30,530 bases of DNA from Hymenochaete sp. R1. Its lineage: Eukaryota; Basidiomycota; Agaricomycetes; Hymenochaetales; Hymenochaetaceae. A program made the position numbers and the translations under genes. Below, in pieces: positions 1-11,026 of this stretch. The stretch is from NCBI GenBank assembly GCA_019400425.1, contig JAFREE010000222.1, forward strand, positions 1 to 30,530, given 5' to 3'. Positions within the stretch are counted from its first letter, which is position 1. Each line of letters opens with the position of its first letter. The notes beneath the pieces are model-generated. The model saw only the letters and a list, made by a program, of their open reading frames with translations. It was not told where the DNA came from and did not search any database.

Positions 1-17
1 CGGAATTGGGGTAGATT

Positions 18-127
18 GGCGCAGATCATGTACACAACATCCTCCAAATTGGGGTAGCACCCCCTTGAACGCAGTGAATGGCTCGTGCTACGCTTTTTCT
101 GTCCCGTTTTGGTAATTGATCTGCGCC
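18..127. repeat. 11-bp perfect inverted repeat flanking 88 bp
   Basis: GGCGCAGATCA at 18-28 is exactly the reverse complement of TGATCTGCGCC at 117-127. A short direct repeat (AATTGGGGTAG at 4-14 and 47-57) lies in and beside it. The layout resembles a very small inverted-repeat element, but no target-site duplication is visible at its edges, so it may be chance. Confidence 0.3.
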
Positions 128-306
128 TGAGACGCGTTGGTGTCCGGTTGCCTGTCCAGTTTCTCAAAAGTACCTACTTTGTTTCGCACCAAATAACTTG
201 CTCAATACTGCATCTTTCGCTCTCAAATTTTGTTACAGCGCTCTCATAGCATAGAGGATCATTCAAGATTTTTTTTGGCCGAAACGAGTGTCAAACAAGG
301 AAGCTA

Positions 307-606
307 TCAAGGAACGAAATTGCGTGTCCGGTTGCCCGTCCTTTCACTGTATTGTCGCACGGTCTGTCGGCGTCGCTGCTGGAACTGTGTGCCAGTCCAT
401 GGTTGAAGATCAACGATCATCATGTCCGCAGTGAAGTTTCGTTTCAAACGTTCTGGCCACGGCAAATCGACAAACATAAAGGTGCTACCTTTTACAGTAC
501 GACTGGTGGTAATGGCTGAATTGTGCACCCGCACTTTGGAGGGCTGGGCAATATCTTCCGATTGATTGTTGCTTGACCCTCGGATGGTGATGTGAATGCA
601 CATCAT
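307..606 (-). CDS. Unassigned small ORF (hypothetical, about 99 aa)
   Basis: This is an open frame starting at an ATG pair (606 and 603) and closing with TGA at 307-309. The product is mixed polar and basic, with an arginine/glutamine-rich C-terminus. I recognise no domain, signal peptide or membrane segment. No convincing splice sites extend it, and it could be one exon of a gene running off the left edge. The sequence GTGTCCGGTTGCC plus CGTCC at 324-341 recurs with one mismatch at 140-157, outside the ORF. Treat it as doubtful. Confidence 0.2.
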   Translation of the reverse strand: MMCIHITIRGSSNNQSEDIAQPSKVRVHNSAITTSRTVKGSTFMFVDLPWPERLKRNFTADMMIVDLQPWTGTQFQQRRRQTVRQYSERTGNRTRNFVP

Positions 607-943
607 ACTGAGTACCAAATCTAGTCACTTCTCACGACCCTTCTCTCTGGAACTCGCTAACTGCACTGATACGTTTTCATAGATTAAGTCAAGTATGCGA
701 TTTGGACGTGCACCCATCCTATTATAGTATCAAGCGCAAATCTAGGCTATTGAAGCTGTGAGGTGGACATAGTTAGCTCACCGTAGGCGTACCACCGAGT
801 ATTTCCTCCGTCTTTTCTTTCGTTTCTTAGGTATAAATGAAAATATTCAATTCTATTTAAAACGGATACGATTCGATATCAACGATTCTGTCAATTCTGG
901 TGATCTGACATTTGGGCAGCATAAGAATAACAAAAAGTCTTGT
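607..943. other. Spacer, no gene seen
   Basis: There is no ORF or RNA gene that I can support here. It is AT-rich near 830-940, as expected for the 3' flank of the minus-strand gene that ends at 944. Confidence 0.5.
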
Positions 944-2542
944 TCACTGATTATCGATAGCTGCCGGTCCACTTGATGTCTTGGCCCGTTTTCTGGAACC
1001 TCGACTGCTCTCAGATTCTCCTTCCTGCTGCTCAGCTAGGGATACCGCTGCACGAGCCTGTTTCCCGGACTTGATAGATACTCGTGCGGAACCCTTAAAA
1101 CCATGAGGGATGAACAAAACATGACCGTCATCTACATCCTTCGCAGCATCAGACGCTCCGGCTCCATCGTGTGTTGTCGGCATCGATTCCGGACGAAATT
1201 CGATACCCAGCTCTTCGGCCTGACCGCGAGTTATCTTCAACTCCTCCTGGTATTTCGTGAAAAGCCATTTGTGAGCTTTCTTCAAATTATTGGCTTTGCG
1301 ATGCGCATCGAACAAGACTGGATCATCATACCGATTGAATCCTTTGTTCTCGAGCTTGAGTTTCGCCCTCCTGTCTTTCAAATGTGGTGTTTCCTCCTCC
1401 TTCTTCCACTGCTTTAAATATTCGAATGCGTCCTCCAATTCACATTGATGTTTACCGAAAACGAGAAATACCATGTTTCGAGGACCTAGAATATCTGCAT
1501 AATTTTTTTTGAACTGAAAAAAATACGAGATGACCTTCGAAGTTTCACTTTTCCAAATGCTCTCAACCTTTTCGAGCTCAGGTGTTGCCAATGCTGTCGA
1601 ACCCTCTCGCCTGGCTGCCTCTCGAAACTCGGCCAATGATTCCGAATATCCCTTAAAACGAAGGTACGACCATACAGCTTTCTCTGATTGCTCCTTTCGC
1701 TTGTCCTTTGGCAACGATTTTGCCGGAATAGACTTCATCATTGCCTCGTTGAGTGTCGTAAACTTCATTGATGGGTCGAGGCCATAAGTTGCCCGGAGCA
1801 CGCTGTCATCAAAGTAGTCCGGCAAAAATGTCATACAGGCAATCTGCGCGTGAATGAACGTTTTACTTTTCTGCTCCCAGACGTAAGATAGTTCATTGGC
1901 CTTGACGGAATCCCACAAGTCTCCAGCGGAAAGAGCGTTGCAGAGAACGTCGTAGGCTCGACTCGCCTCCAACTTCTTTTCTCGAAGAAAGTCGACCCAC
2001 ATACGAGCTCGCAGCTTCCCGTCCTTTTCGCTCTGCGAGTCCATTATAGCCTTCATTTGCGACCGCAAAGCATCGATTCTGCATTCAGAGGCGATCTGCT
2101 CCTCGGCGAGGCTAAAGATGAGCCCGTCAGCGATTGCTTTGATTTCTTTTGCATCAGAAAGGCGATCTTTGGAAGAGATATGTTCACCGAAGGCATGGGA
2201 CTTGATAAAGGTGCAAAACACGTCCAGTGCTGGCTTGGAGTCCTCGATAAAGACCATCCATTGCACCCATTTTTTCTCGAGCAGCTGCATATGTGGTATC
2301 ATCGTATGTGAATTATCATTGCGTGATGCTGATTGATGAGACTCTGAATTGGATGGATCAGATTTGCGTAGATCCTCCAAGATCGAAGTACCGAGTTCTT
2401 CATGGATGTTTTGGACGAGAGCAGAGACACTGTTGATATGTTCGCGCCAGTCGACGATGGACCAATTCCCTGCCCACTCTGAGATAAGCTGACGTATGTG
2501 TGACGGGCCAGTCATCCCTCTGGAGCTCCTACCTTGCGACAT
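944..2542 (-). CDS. Hypothetical protein, 532 aa, nuclear-type basic tail
   Basis: This is a single uninterrupted frame from ATG (2542-2540) to TGA (944-946), 532 aa. I do not recognise the family. The protein is highly charged and largely helix-forming, with several Lys/Glu-rich stretches, and it ends in a Ser/Arg/Lys-rich tail containing SRGSRKRAK, which looks like a nuclear localisation signal. No signal peptide, membrane segment or catalytic motif is visible. The frame stays open upstream to 2680 only from a GTG. A GTAAGT donor at 2653 and acceptors at 2580 or 2562 suggest a leader intron in the 5' UTR, so 2542 is preferred as the start. It is divergent from UBA2, with about 770 bp between the starts. 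It is probably an Agaricomycete-restricted gene. Confidence 0.75.
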   Translation of the reverse strand: MSQGRSSRGMTGPSHIRQLISEWAGNWSIVDWREHINSVSALVQNIHEELGTSILEDLRKSDPSNSESHQSASRNDNSHTMIPHMQLLEKKWVQWMVFIEDSKPALDVFCTFIKSHAFGEHISSKDRLSDAKEIKAIADGLIFSLAEEQIASECRIDALRSQMKAIMDSQSEKDGKLRARMWVDFLREKKLEASRAYDVLCNALSAGDLWDSVKANELSYVWEQKSKTFIHAQIACMTFLPDYFDDSVLRATYGLDPSMKFTTLNEAMMKSIPAKSLPKDKRKEQSEKAVWSYLRFKGYSESLAEFREAARREGSTALATPELEKVESIWKSETSKVISYFFQFKKNYADILGPRNMVFLVFGKHQCELEDAFEYLKQWKKEEETPHLKDRRAKLKLENKGFNRYDDPVLFDAHRKANNLKKAHKWLFTKYQEELKITRGQAEELGIEFRPESMPTTHDGAGASDAAKDVDDGHVLFIPHGFKGSARVSIKSGKQARAAVSLAEQQEGESESSRGSRKRAKTSSGPAAIDNQ

Positions 2543-3311
2543 GTTGCGTTGGATGACTTCGCTGTATTGAGAAGCTGGGCTGAAGGCGAAATGAGCGTAA
2601 ATCAGCACTGGACCGGTTGCCAAATGAAATGATTGTTGTAAAGGGAGACTTACTTGAAATGGTTTCACACTGGTAGTCACTGAACACTGTTTGAAGGGCT
2701 GAGGTGAGAGAAGCCGATGTGGCGAATTCGGCCAGGGTATAGCACTTATATGACCCTAGAACGAGTTTGCATTTGAGTGACTTTGCCCTTGTACAACGCA
2801 GTCAACGCTAGCTCGAAGGCCTACATCCGAAAAGGAAGTGAATTTGTAGCTCAGATATTGCCATAATACTATAAATCAAGTCATGAGAATTAAATCATCA
2901 AAGTAATCGCATTACTATTAAAAATGCCAATGAGAGATTCGTGACAAGTTTGACGAATCATGCAAAGAATACCAGTCATCTGACATTGCGCCATTATCTA
3001 CCTGATTCTACCTTGCGTGCAAGAGGCTTGCATTAAATGACGGATAACTGTTGCTTTAAATATAGGCTATCGATGTTTTGAGACTAATTTCTCCGCGTTG
3101 TGTTGCATCGGTGGACTGATGTTCATTGACATGACCAGGAAAGATAGTGGGTGACTAAGTGAGCCCAAGGGAGGAGGAACGTAAACTACGAACGTGACAA
3201 AATAGTAACGAGACGTGACACAAATAAATACACGTGACAAAACGCGTGACGTATTGCCGGCTAAACGCGTCGAGTGCTTCGCTTCTTCAAGTTGCTTGCC
3301 CGTCAACGACC
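2543..3311. promoter_or_regulatory. Divergent intergenic region (hypothetical gene / UBA2)
   Basis: This spacer of about 770 bp sits between two starts facing away from each other. It holds the likely leader intron of the minus-strand gene (2562 or 2580 to 2653) and an ATATAAG-like sequence on the minus strand near 2745-2751. No independent ORF is convincing. Confidence 0.4.
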
Positions 3312-5924
3312 ATGTCCTCCAGTGCCGTACCGACGACCTCTCATCGCTCAAAGAATGCAAGAGCTATTCTAGGCGATGATCTCTGCAATAAATTAGCAGA
3401 TATTAAGGTGCTGCTTGTTGGAGCTGGGGGTATTGGTTGCGAACTATGTACATTTTCCTTTCCGTCGGTGATTCAGTCGAAGTCTGACCTCTTGGTACCT
3501 CTTTCGTACACTAGTAAAAAACGTAGTGTTATCGGGGTTTGGAAACATCACACTGCTCGACCTTGACACTATTGATCTGTCGAATCTGAATCGCCAGTTT
3601 CTCTTCCGCAAAAAGGACGTAAAGCAATCCAAAGCAAAGGTGCGCTTCTCAAGCTCCGGACAGATCCGTAGCCAGGAGCTCACCTTGCTTGACTTCTAAA
3701 TCTAGGTCGCTGCTAAGACTGCGCAAGCGTTTAATCCCTCAGTCAAAATTACACCTGTTCATGGGAACATCAAGGAGGAGCAGTTCGACGTTGTGTGGTT
3801 CCGTCAATTCGATATCGTGCTGAACGCTCTCGATAATCTCGGTACGTCCTTTCAACCTACTATGGCCTTCTGGAGCACCGAAGCTGAAGGACTGAATTTT
3901 TTAGAGGCACGAAGGCATGTCAATAAGATGTGCATAGCTGCGGGCGTTCCTCTCGTGGAATCCGGCACCGCTGGCTACTATGGGCAGGTCCAACCGATTT
4001 TGAAGGTGCGGTGGTCGTATTTATCTTTGATTGATGTATAGCGCTGAGAACCCGTTTAGGATCGCACAGAGTGTTTTGATTGCTGGCCAAAGCCTGTGCC
4101 CAAATCATTTCCCGTGTGCACCATTCGGAGCACTCCGAGCCAACCAATTCACTGTATTGTGTGGGCGAAAAGTTACTTGATTCCGTAAGAATAAGTAATG
4201 TTTGTCTTTCCTTAGAAATTATGTTAACATGACCCTTTTAAGTCAGTTGTTTGGCGAAGACGAAGATGGTGGAGGTGAACTGGATGATGCAGAGAAAGCC
4301 GGCGAGAATGGTTGGTTCCTATTCCTTTTTCTATGTCTTGGCATCCTCTCAATGTTCTTTATCAGCTCAAGAAATCGAAAATCTTCGAAAGGAGGCACAG
4401 GCTTTCAATGCAGTGCGAAAAGCTCTTCGTTCAGAACAACCCTTTACGGAGAAAAACGCGACGCATTCCTCTCCGAATGAAATTGATCCTGCTCGACTCT
4501 GTTTCGACAAAGTGAGCCATCTTGTCCTACGCAAAATTAGTGGCTAATTTTCGTTAGGTTTTCAATTCAGACATAAGAAACCTCTTGAAAATGCTGGACA
4601 TGTGGAAGAACAGGGCACCACCTACACCACTCGATTTCGAAGGTATATCCGAAGGAAGTTTCATTCTCCCATCGGTAGTGAATGGACAGTCTCCGGCGGT
4701 GTCTTCCAAACCCGCTCACGGCAACGTTCTGAACGGTTCTTCAAAGACAATTTCGGCGTCTAAATTGAAGGATCAGAAGGAACTTTCTCTCCAGGAGAAC
4801 CTTGTTTTGTTCATTTCTAGGTGTGTACAAATTTCATATCAATTTTACAGGGCACGAGCTAAGGGCATTTTTGTTAGCACACATCGTTTGGCTGCTCGTC
4901 TCCGAGCAGGAGAAGAAACCATCTCTTTCGATAAGGATGACGACGACACACTTGACTTCGTGACTGCGGCATCAAATTTACGTTCCGTCGCGTACGGCAT
5001 TCCTGGAAAAAGCCGATGGGAAATCAAAGGTGCGCCTAGAATTTTCAACTTGGTCCCCGGATTGTGGCTCATGAAGACCTTTCAGAGATGGCCGGTAATA
5101 TCATCCCAGCGATTGCAACTACCAACGCCATCATTGCAGGAATAATCGTCCTCCAAGCACTCCAACTGCTAAAAAAGAATTACGCTGGCCTTCGGAATGT
5201 CCATCTTCAGCGTAAGGCTGAAGTCCCATTGAACTCGTGTACCATTGGTCTTCCACCGAAAGCATGCGGGGTATGTCGGGATACGTACACAGAGCTACTT
5301 TGTGATCCCGAAAAAACCACTCTTGGAGATGCTGTGAGCGGATTGTTGGGGTCAGGAGAGGGTTCTGGAACTGGTCCGAGAGAGGTATCTGTTTATGAGG
5401 AGAAAAGATTGCTTGCCGATCCCGACTTCGACGACAACTTGGGGAGAACCCTTGCAAGTCTGGGTGTCTGCCCTGGAAAGTTTCTGATGGTCGTCGACGA
5501 AGATGGTGACCTTGCGACAATTGCTGTTGCTATTGGGAAACTACCGTAAGTTTGCATTGCATCTACGCAACAATATGTAACGCTTACGAACATACTTAGG
5601 CCGAACCATTCTCTCGCATCTTCGATCATCTTACCATCCCCTCTACCAATGCCCTACAGAATAGAAAAACCAACTCAACCTCCGGCTGTGCCTTCGACTC
5701 CCTCACGTAAACGTGCGCTAGACGCGGACGAGGATATTACAGGTAATGACCTTGCGCCTCCTGCGAAAAGATCAAAAGCCACCAACAACACCATCAACGA
5801 CAAACTATTCAGCCCAAGCAAAAAGCGGCGCCTCGAAGAGGATGGGCTCCTCATATTGGACAATCCGAAAGAAGAGATTGGAGAGGACAGTTCAAACATG
5901 GAAACCATTACTATCGATGACTAG
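3312..5924 (+). CDS. UBA2: SUMO-activating enzyme E1, UBA2 subunit
   Basis: This is the catalytic half of the SUMO E1. With AOS1 it adenylates SUMO and carries it as a thioester before transfer to UBC9, mainly in the nucleus. Eleven exons join in frame to 678 aa: 3312-3447, 3515-3639, 3706-3841, 3905-4005, 4060-4184, 4243-4310, 4366-4511, 4558-4820, 4878-5029, 5086-5545, 5600-5924. Visible features are the nucleotide-binding GAGGIG (37-42), the [11 protein letters not shown] adenylation motif, zinc-ligand pairs CFDC (171-174) and CGVC, and the catalytic cysteine C186 in [21 protein letters not shown] and the [15 protein letters not shown] crossover follow. The C-terminus has a ubiquitin-like segment, then several basic clusters (SRKRAL, PAKRSK, SKKRRLE) typical of UBA2 nuclear import. 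The length is normal for fungi. All splice phases agree, so confidence is high. Confidence 0.97.
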
Positions 5925-6227
5925 ATTTTCCGACATTCAATAAACCAGCTATCTTTCTTGCTGTCTTTGCGGTGTATACTTCGTCGCCTTACTTTATTTC
6001 TATTCGTTTATGTTATCAACCTTCTGCATCCCGATTTTTTTCTTGAATTAAAGTACGACGATTCTCTACCGATAATGCGGAGCATCTTAACATTTCTGTG
6101 CCTTTTCTTTCGGTCTTTCGGTCTTCTGGTCTCGGATGAAAAAAAGTAAACTTCATCCACGCAAAACTGAGTCGTAGTGAATTGTAAATAAACATGCAAT
6201 ACCAATAATGGAGTACATCTGTTATAG
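5925..6227. other. Convergent 3' spacer (UBA2 / PUF6)
   Basis: The 3' ends of two convergent genes meet here. AATAAA at 5939-5944, about 15 bp past the UBA2 stop, could be its polyadenylation signal. The small open frames in this stretch are AT-rich and unconvincing. Confidence 0.45.
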
Positions 6228-8697
6228 TCAACTCATTTTCAAGGCGTCCAGAAGTACTTGCTTTCCTTTTACGTCGCTCATTTTGACCTTCTCTATAAAC
6301 TCGTCGTCCAGCTGTCCTCGCAAGACATTCTTATCTTCGTCCGTTCCATTTTTGCATACAACTTCAATCAAAGCAGCAAGTACGAAGGCTCCTCCGCCCA
6401 ACCCTATCGACTTCGTCTGTTCGGGATCGACGTTTGCCAACCATGTTCTCGCAAAGCCAATAGGACTGAAAATTGAGTCAGGAACCTTGGAAACTAATTT
6501 CTGTTGATGGGAATAGTGGCCGCCTTGGAGGAGTGTCTTATACATGCGACAAGCGTGTGGGACGTCGATTATGTGTACGGTTTCCTCGGAAGGTGCTGGA
6601 TAAAGGCTTTGTAGAGGATAAATAAGTGCCTTATTGGCTTTCGTTTTATCTGAATGAATTAGTGGGGGGATGTCAATAAGTTATGGTACACATGATCGAT
6701 AGAGGCAATGGAGACTACGAACCTCCTTCAGCCGTAAGCATTATCTCTGTTACGAGCAAGCTACCTCCAGGATCCCGCAGTAGTTCCTCAGCTTGACTCT
6801 CACATAGAACAATCAATGGCCCGCTGGCCGCTTTCAGTATTTCCTGCCTTCGTACATCGTTATCTTTCTTACTTGTCTTCGAACGGATATCATCGGTCTC
6901 GGCGAGCAAAGTAGATTGTGCTGGTGTGAAATGACGGGAGGATCGCGGGACGAGGAGATAGAGAAGGGAGCGCCGGCCTTGGGCAGACGTATAAAGTGTG
7001 GAGGCATTCTCGGTCACCTCGGCTACGAGGGACTTTGCCAAAAGTTTTGTGTCACTGGAAGCAACAAAATTCACACTTAAGGTATTGTAGTAGGAAGGTC
7101 AAAACAAATGAACTTACTCTATCATGTCAAGGGCAGTGAAAAGAACGTTCTGAGCCTCGTCATCAGCGCATATTCGTTCAATATGAGGCTTCAGAACTTT
7201 GACGATCTGCTTCCTGTCCTGAAAAAGGTAGGATTAGAGACGTGACCAAAATCTTCAAAGAGAACCCACTCGCTTTAGCCGTTCCTTGAGCTATGAATTC
7301 ACGGACGATCCTGCTCCCGTCTTTTGTGTGAACCATCTCTGCCACTTGCTCCTGGCATCTAGAATTCTCTCAGCGTCAAGTATACGTGTCTCTGAGAAAC
7401 GATTACGTTTCAAAAACTTCTCTGCGTAGTCGTTCTTGTAGTTCCGAGTCCCCAATTTCGTTCAATTGCGTGAGGTACTCCCAGAGCGCTCTGTGAAAAA
7501 TGGCATGCGAGACGGCGCCCTTATCCGGGTTATTCATGCTTGTTCAACATAAGCAAAAGTTCCCAAATAATTTAATTAGACACTTACACAAGCTCCAGCT
7601 TCTCCCTGACAGCCGCCAATATCCTCTTCCGCTTTTCTAGGTCTGCCCCTTCAAGAGCGGCAACTAAACCTTTTTTCAGCTGGTCCTTCTCTGCTTCGCT
7701 GGCTTGACCAGCCTTTGAAAGTCCAGGAGCAAATAGAGAGACTTCTTTCCCGTAGAAATCGTGGAGCAGTATAGCCCTTTCAAAAGCATTAGCGTATAAC
7801 TCGAACGCATCCGCAAGTACGCTAGAAGCTTCTCGATGTAACAGAAGTCGCACTACGTGTCCACGAAACTCTGTCATGATGTTTGCCCTGTGTGAAGGGC
7901 ACATCCGGATAAGCTTCGTAACCAAGAACTTTGAGTACTTGTTCTGAGCTAGGTCTCTAAAGCGCCCCTTGAGTTCAGTCGCAATTTCGTCTCGAATCTT
8001 CTGTGATCCATATTTAACCAATGTCTGAATAATGCGCGAAGCATCGTGCTTCAAAACAACGTCTTGAACTCGTCCGCGCACAGCATCCATAAGAGCAGAT
8101 ATATTACGCTCGCGCTCAGCTTTGGCAATCTCCTTCCGACGAGCACTCGCCCAAAGGGGTTTTGCAGCTGTAAGAACGTCGGAGTGCTGTTTCGCATTTC
8201 TTCGTTCCTGCTGTAGCGCCTTCTGGAGTTTATGCGTCTCCTTCGCACCTAAAAATCCACAATTAGGCCAATGGAAATGTTCGGGAGACAACCCGAGACT
8301 AACTTTTCATCTCCTTCTGAGGGGCAGTCTCGCCGACTCGCATCACTTTGCCTCCCTCGTCATCTTCCCCGCTATCTTCAAACCCTGCTTCTTCACCTTC
8401 AATGGCCCCCAGATCTACGTCTTCTTCTTCAAAAGTAGTTATCAGGTCGTTGTTTCCCCCGTTATCTTCCACGTCTGAGTCGCTTCCATCGCTATCCTGA
8501 GCTACCGATTTGCTGGTCGTCACGGGTACTTTACGGTGGATCTTCATCGACCTTTCCGTTTCCGATTTGCTAGAGGATTCTCTCGAGCCCTTGCTAGAGA
8601 CTTTCTTGGTCGCCGCTGTCATTTTCGGCCTTTTCGGTACATGACTGCCTTGTTGTGCAGGTGCTGCACGCTTCTTTAAGGATTTCGTCGCTGCCAT
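6228..8697 (-). CDS. PUF6: PUF6/PUM3-type Pumilio-like ribosome-biogenesis protein
   Basis: This is a nucleolar RNA-binding protein of the Puf6/PUM3 family, known for 60S subunit maturation (and, in yeast, ASH1 mRNA control). Seven exons on the minus strand join in frame to 708 aa: 8697-8304, 8248-7588, 7538-7407, 7358-7274, 7218-7118, 7054-6723, 6649-6228. Order: a Lys/Ser-rich N-terminus with KRPK and KKRAA basic motifs; an acidic stretch (about 75-125); Pumilio-type repeats with KHDASRIIQTLVKYG, NKYSKFLVTKLIRMC and HTKDGSRIVREFIAQGTAKDRKQI; then a C-terminal CPL-type region. The start at 8697 is the first ATG with a good context; the frame is open to 8742 only from a TTG. Intron 4 (7273-7219) has a GC donor. 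The gene shares a 380-bp divergent spacer with the dioxygenase. Confidence 0.95.
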
Positions 8698-9076
8698 CGT
8701 CGCCTTCAAGACTTTCCCTTGAACATGAGTATGGGCTTTCAATCAGACATTTGGTATAGCAGCCTCACGGGATGTTCTGCCAGTATATGACGTTGAGTGC
8801 AGAATATTGAGCTTCACGGACCCGTCGAAGTTGTATTGATGCCGTTCAAGTTTGAGGTCACAAATTCTCCAATTCTCCGTAGTCCGTCCTCCGTGCCAAT
8901 AATTTTGCCGATCAAGGATCGATCACTACCATATCGAGAAAGTGCATATACCTCGGACAGTCGACTGTACTCGAACTCGTTGTCAGCTTGCTCACTAACA
9001 ACCATCATCGCCTAGTCCGAGTCATAATACCTTCTACTTTAAAGAAATATACTTTCAGCTTTCGTCAGAGGACAAG
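8698..9076. promoter_or_regulatory. Divergent spacer PUF6 / HAAO, with a small minus-strand ORF
   Basis: This is a 379-bp region between two divergent starts. A 64-codon frame with an ATG start (9008 to 8814, minus) runs through it. Its codons look ordinary but I recognise no family, and it overlaps the place where both promoters should be. I treat it as promoter DNA with a doubtful small ORF. Confidence 0.35.
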
Positions 9077-9815
9077 ATGCCCCTTCCAGCCCCACTCAGG
9101 CTCAACAAATGGCTCTCAGAGAATGAGGAAAAGTTGCAGCCACCGGTGAACAACTTTTGTCTGTACTCCGGCAAGGATTTCATCGTCATGGCTGTCGGAG
9201 GGCCGAATGAGAGGAATGACTACCATGTTAATGAGACAGAAGTGCGCATACCAACGTCGACGGTGATAAGCTTTCTGACTCTATTTCCCTCCCATGTTCG
9301 ATGATTTCACCTCCAACGAGCAGGAATGGTTTTATCAACACAAAGGTCCAATGCTGTTGAGGGTAGTCGACGGAACCGAGTTCAAGGATGTCAACATACT
9401 TGAAGGCGAGATGTTCCTACTTCCCGGTGAGCACGCTCTCATTCTAGCTTGAGACGACCTGTTTTCTCATGTGTTTCACTCCCACGTAAGCCAATACTCC
9501 TCATAATCCAGTCAGATTTGAAGGTACAGTTGGCCTCGTGATTGAGCGTGTGAGGCCTGGTGAAGCGACAGGTAAGCTTGTCCTTATGCACTTATATGCC
9601 AGTCCAGTATCGATTTCGTGTTTCCCGCTCCAATGGAAGATCGCCTGCGATGGTACTGCCGTTCTGGTGCTCACACCTCACCTACCATCATACGCGAGGA
9701 AACGCTGCATGTCACAGATCTCGGCTCTCAGCTCAAGCCGATTATCCAGGGATGGATAGCTGATGAATACAAGAGAAGATGCGGCGAGTGCGGAGTGGTT
9801 GCTGAACCAAAGTGA
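9077..9815 (+). CDS. BNA1: 3-hydroxyanthranilate 3,4-dioxygenase
   Basis: This iron-dependent cupin opens the ring of 3-hydroxyanthranilate, giving the precursor of quinolinate in the kynurenine route to NAD; it acts in the cytosol. Four exons (9077-9241, 9324-9426, 9491-9571, 9640-9815) join in frame to 174 aa, close to yeast Bna1. The Fe ligands are all visible: H50 and E56 in [12 protein letters not shown] and H94 in [13 protein letters not shown]98 fits the substrate-binding arginine. The C-terminus carries CGEC, a partial form of the second, rubredoxin-like metal site found in some homologues. Intron 1 falls exactly between the two acidic residues before the EWFY block. The gene is complete and is convergent with the GH12 gene, 209 bp away. 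Confidence 0.97.
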
Positions 9816-10024
9816 TATCACCGCACAAGTAGCCAATTGAATCTTGAAGGATTGATATCGATGAGGGGCAATCCGTTTTTATGTACTAATTATATCTTGA
9901 TGGTAGCTACCCGAAAGGACAAAAAGCTTTGCACAAATGATTAATCAGGTATTCAAGGCAAGGCTGAATTCCGATCTGCTTATGTATCGTGAGCGAAAGA
10001 TCGACCAAAGTATCAAACTATCAC

Positions 10025-10977
10025 TTACACAGTCAATGTGCCGGTCCCTGATGTTGGTTCTGTCCCTCCTTGAGCTGTCTTGAGGAACTGAGAGTCTGGA
10101 AGTCCTTCATTTGCAATCAAGAACTTATTTCTGACTCAGTATGTATAGTCATTGTGAAATGGACGGACATGACTTACTTGCAGGAAAACATTAATATCGG
10201 CACTAAATGACGTTATCTCGCCGCTCGTGGGAAGGAACGAGAATACCTGATTCGCGCCATTGGAGCCCGAAAACAGATTCCTTGCTCGTAGCTTCAGCAT
10301 CTAGTGATGCATCGAACGGGCAGATTCTCACCAGGTATGTCCTTCCAAATTTATGTTGGAGACAGCGGGAACAGCCTGACCTTCTGCGTTGAACACAGCC
10401 GAAATTGGACCAGCATTGATGTTTGCGAGCCACACCATGATCTCATTTACGTTGTCACCCGTTGGAGATGTCGAGGTGAAGAGGTCGTACGCAACGTCAG
10501 CGACTGAGCCGTCCGCGATATCGTATGACCATTCCCATGTCGTCTAGTTCGTGGATAAAGGAAGGGAATATCAATATCAGCTGCTAAACTCCACTGAATC
10601 TTTTTTGAACAAAATCGTCGATGACTTACTGGGAGACTTTGGATGTCACTCAGCCTTGCGCCAATGCCCTCATTCAGATTGATGTTCGAGAAGCTCTTTA
10701 CTCCATTGCCACCAGTCCACGTCCAATTTGTCACCCAGCTCACCGTATCTCCACTAAGCGACTCGACATGAGCACACTGGGAGCCACTCGCCGCCCCGCT
10801 CGAGCCGAACTGATCGTTAAATAGAGTGAAAGGACCCTCTGTGAGCGAATCGAATTGGCCGCAAATGACGGTAGTGTCTGCGCTTTGGCGCGCAATGAGA
10901 AGAGGGCTTGGCTTTGCGACACTGTACCGGATGAGAAGTACTACGAGTAGTGAGAGAGTAGCTATGTTCTTCATCAT
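10025..10977 (-). CDS. Secreted glycoside hydrolase family 12 (endoglucanase/xyloglucanase)
   Basis: This extracellular beta-glucanase would cut cellulose-like glucans or xyloglucan in plant walls. Four minus-strand exons (10977-10630, 10543-10332, 10280-10178, 10123-10025) join in frame to 253 aa. There is a cleavable signal peptide (MMKN then a hydrophobic run to about residue 20), then CGQFDSLTEGPFTLFNDQFG, which is typical of GH12. The catalytic pair is visible: nucleophile E150 in NEIMVWLANINAG and acid/base E243 in GGTEPTSG. WTNWTW-like and SLPTTWEWSY segments also fit. The acceptor of exon 4 is ambiguous: an earlier AG (7 bp upstream) would break the frame, so AAATAAG/TTC is used. The stop TAA lies inside a perfect GTAAGT donor, so an extra C-terminal exon cannot be ruled out. 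Substrate preference cannot be read from sequence. Confidence 0.93.
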
Positions 10978-11019
10978 TTTGCTAGACCTGAACAGAAGAA
11001 GGAGAAACACACAATGCAG

Positions 11020-11026
11020 TTTTATA
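11020..11026 (-). promoter_or_regulatory. TATA box of the GH12 gene
   Basis: TATAAAA on the minus strand lies about 43 bp upstream of the GH12 ATG, followed by a pyrimidine-rich stretch (TTTCTCCTTCTTCTG). The position is right for a core promoter with a very short leader. Confidence 0.6.
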
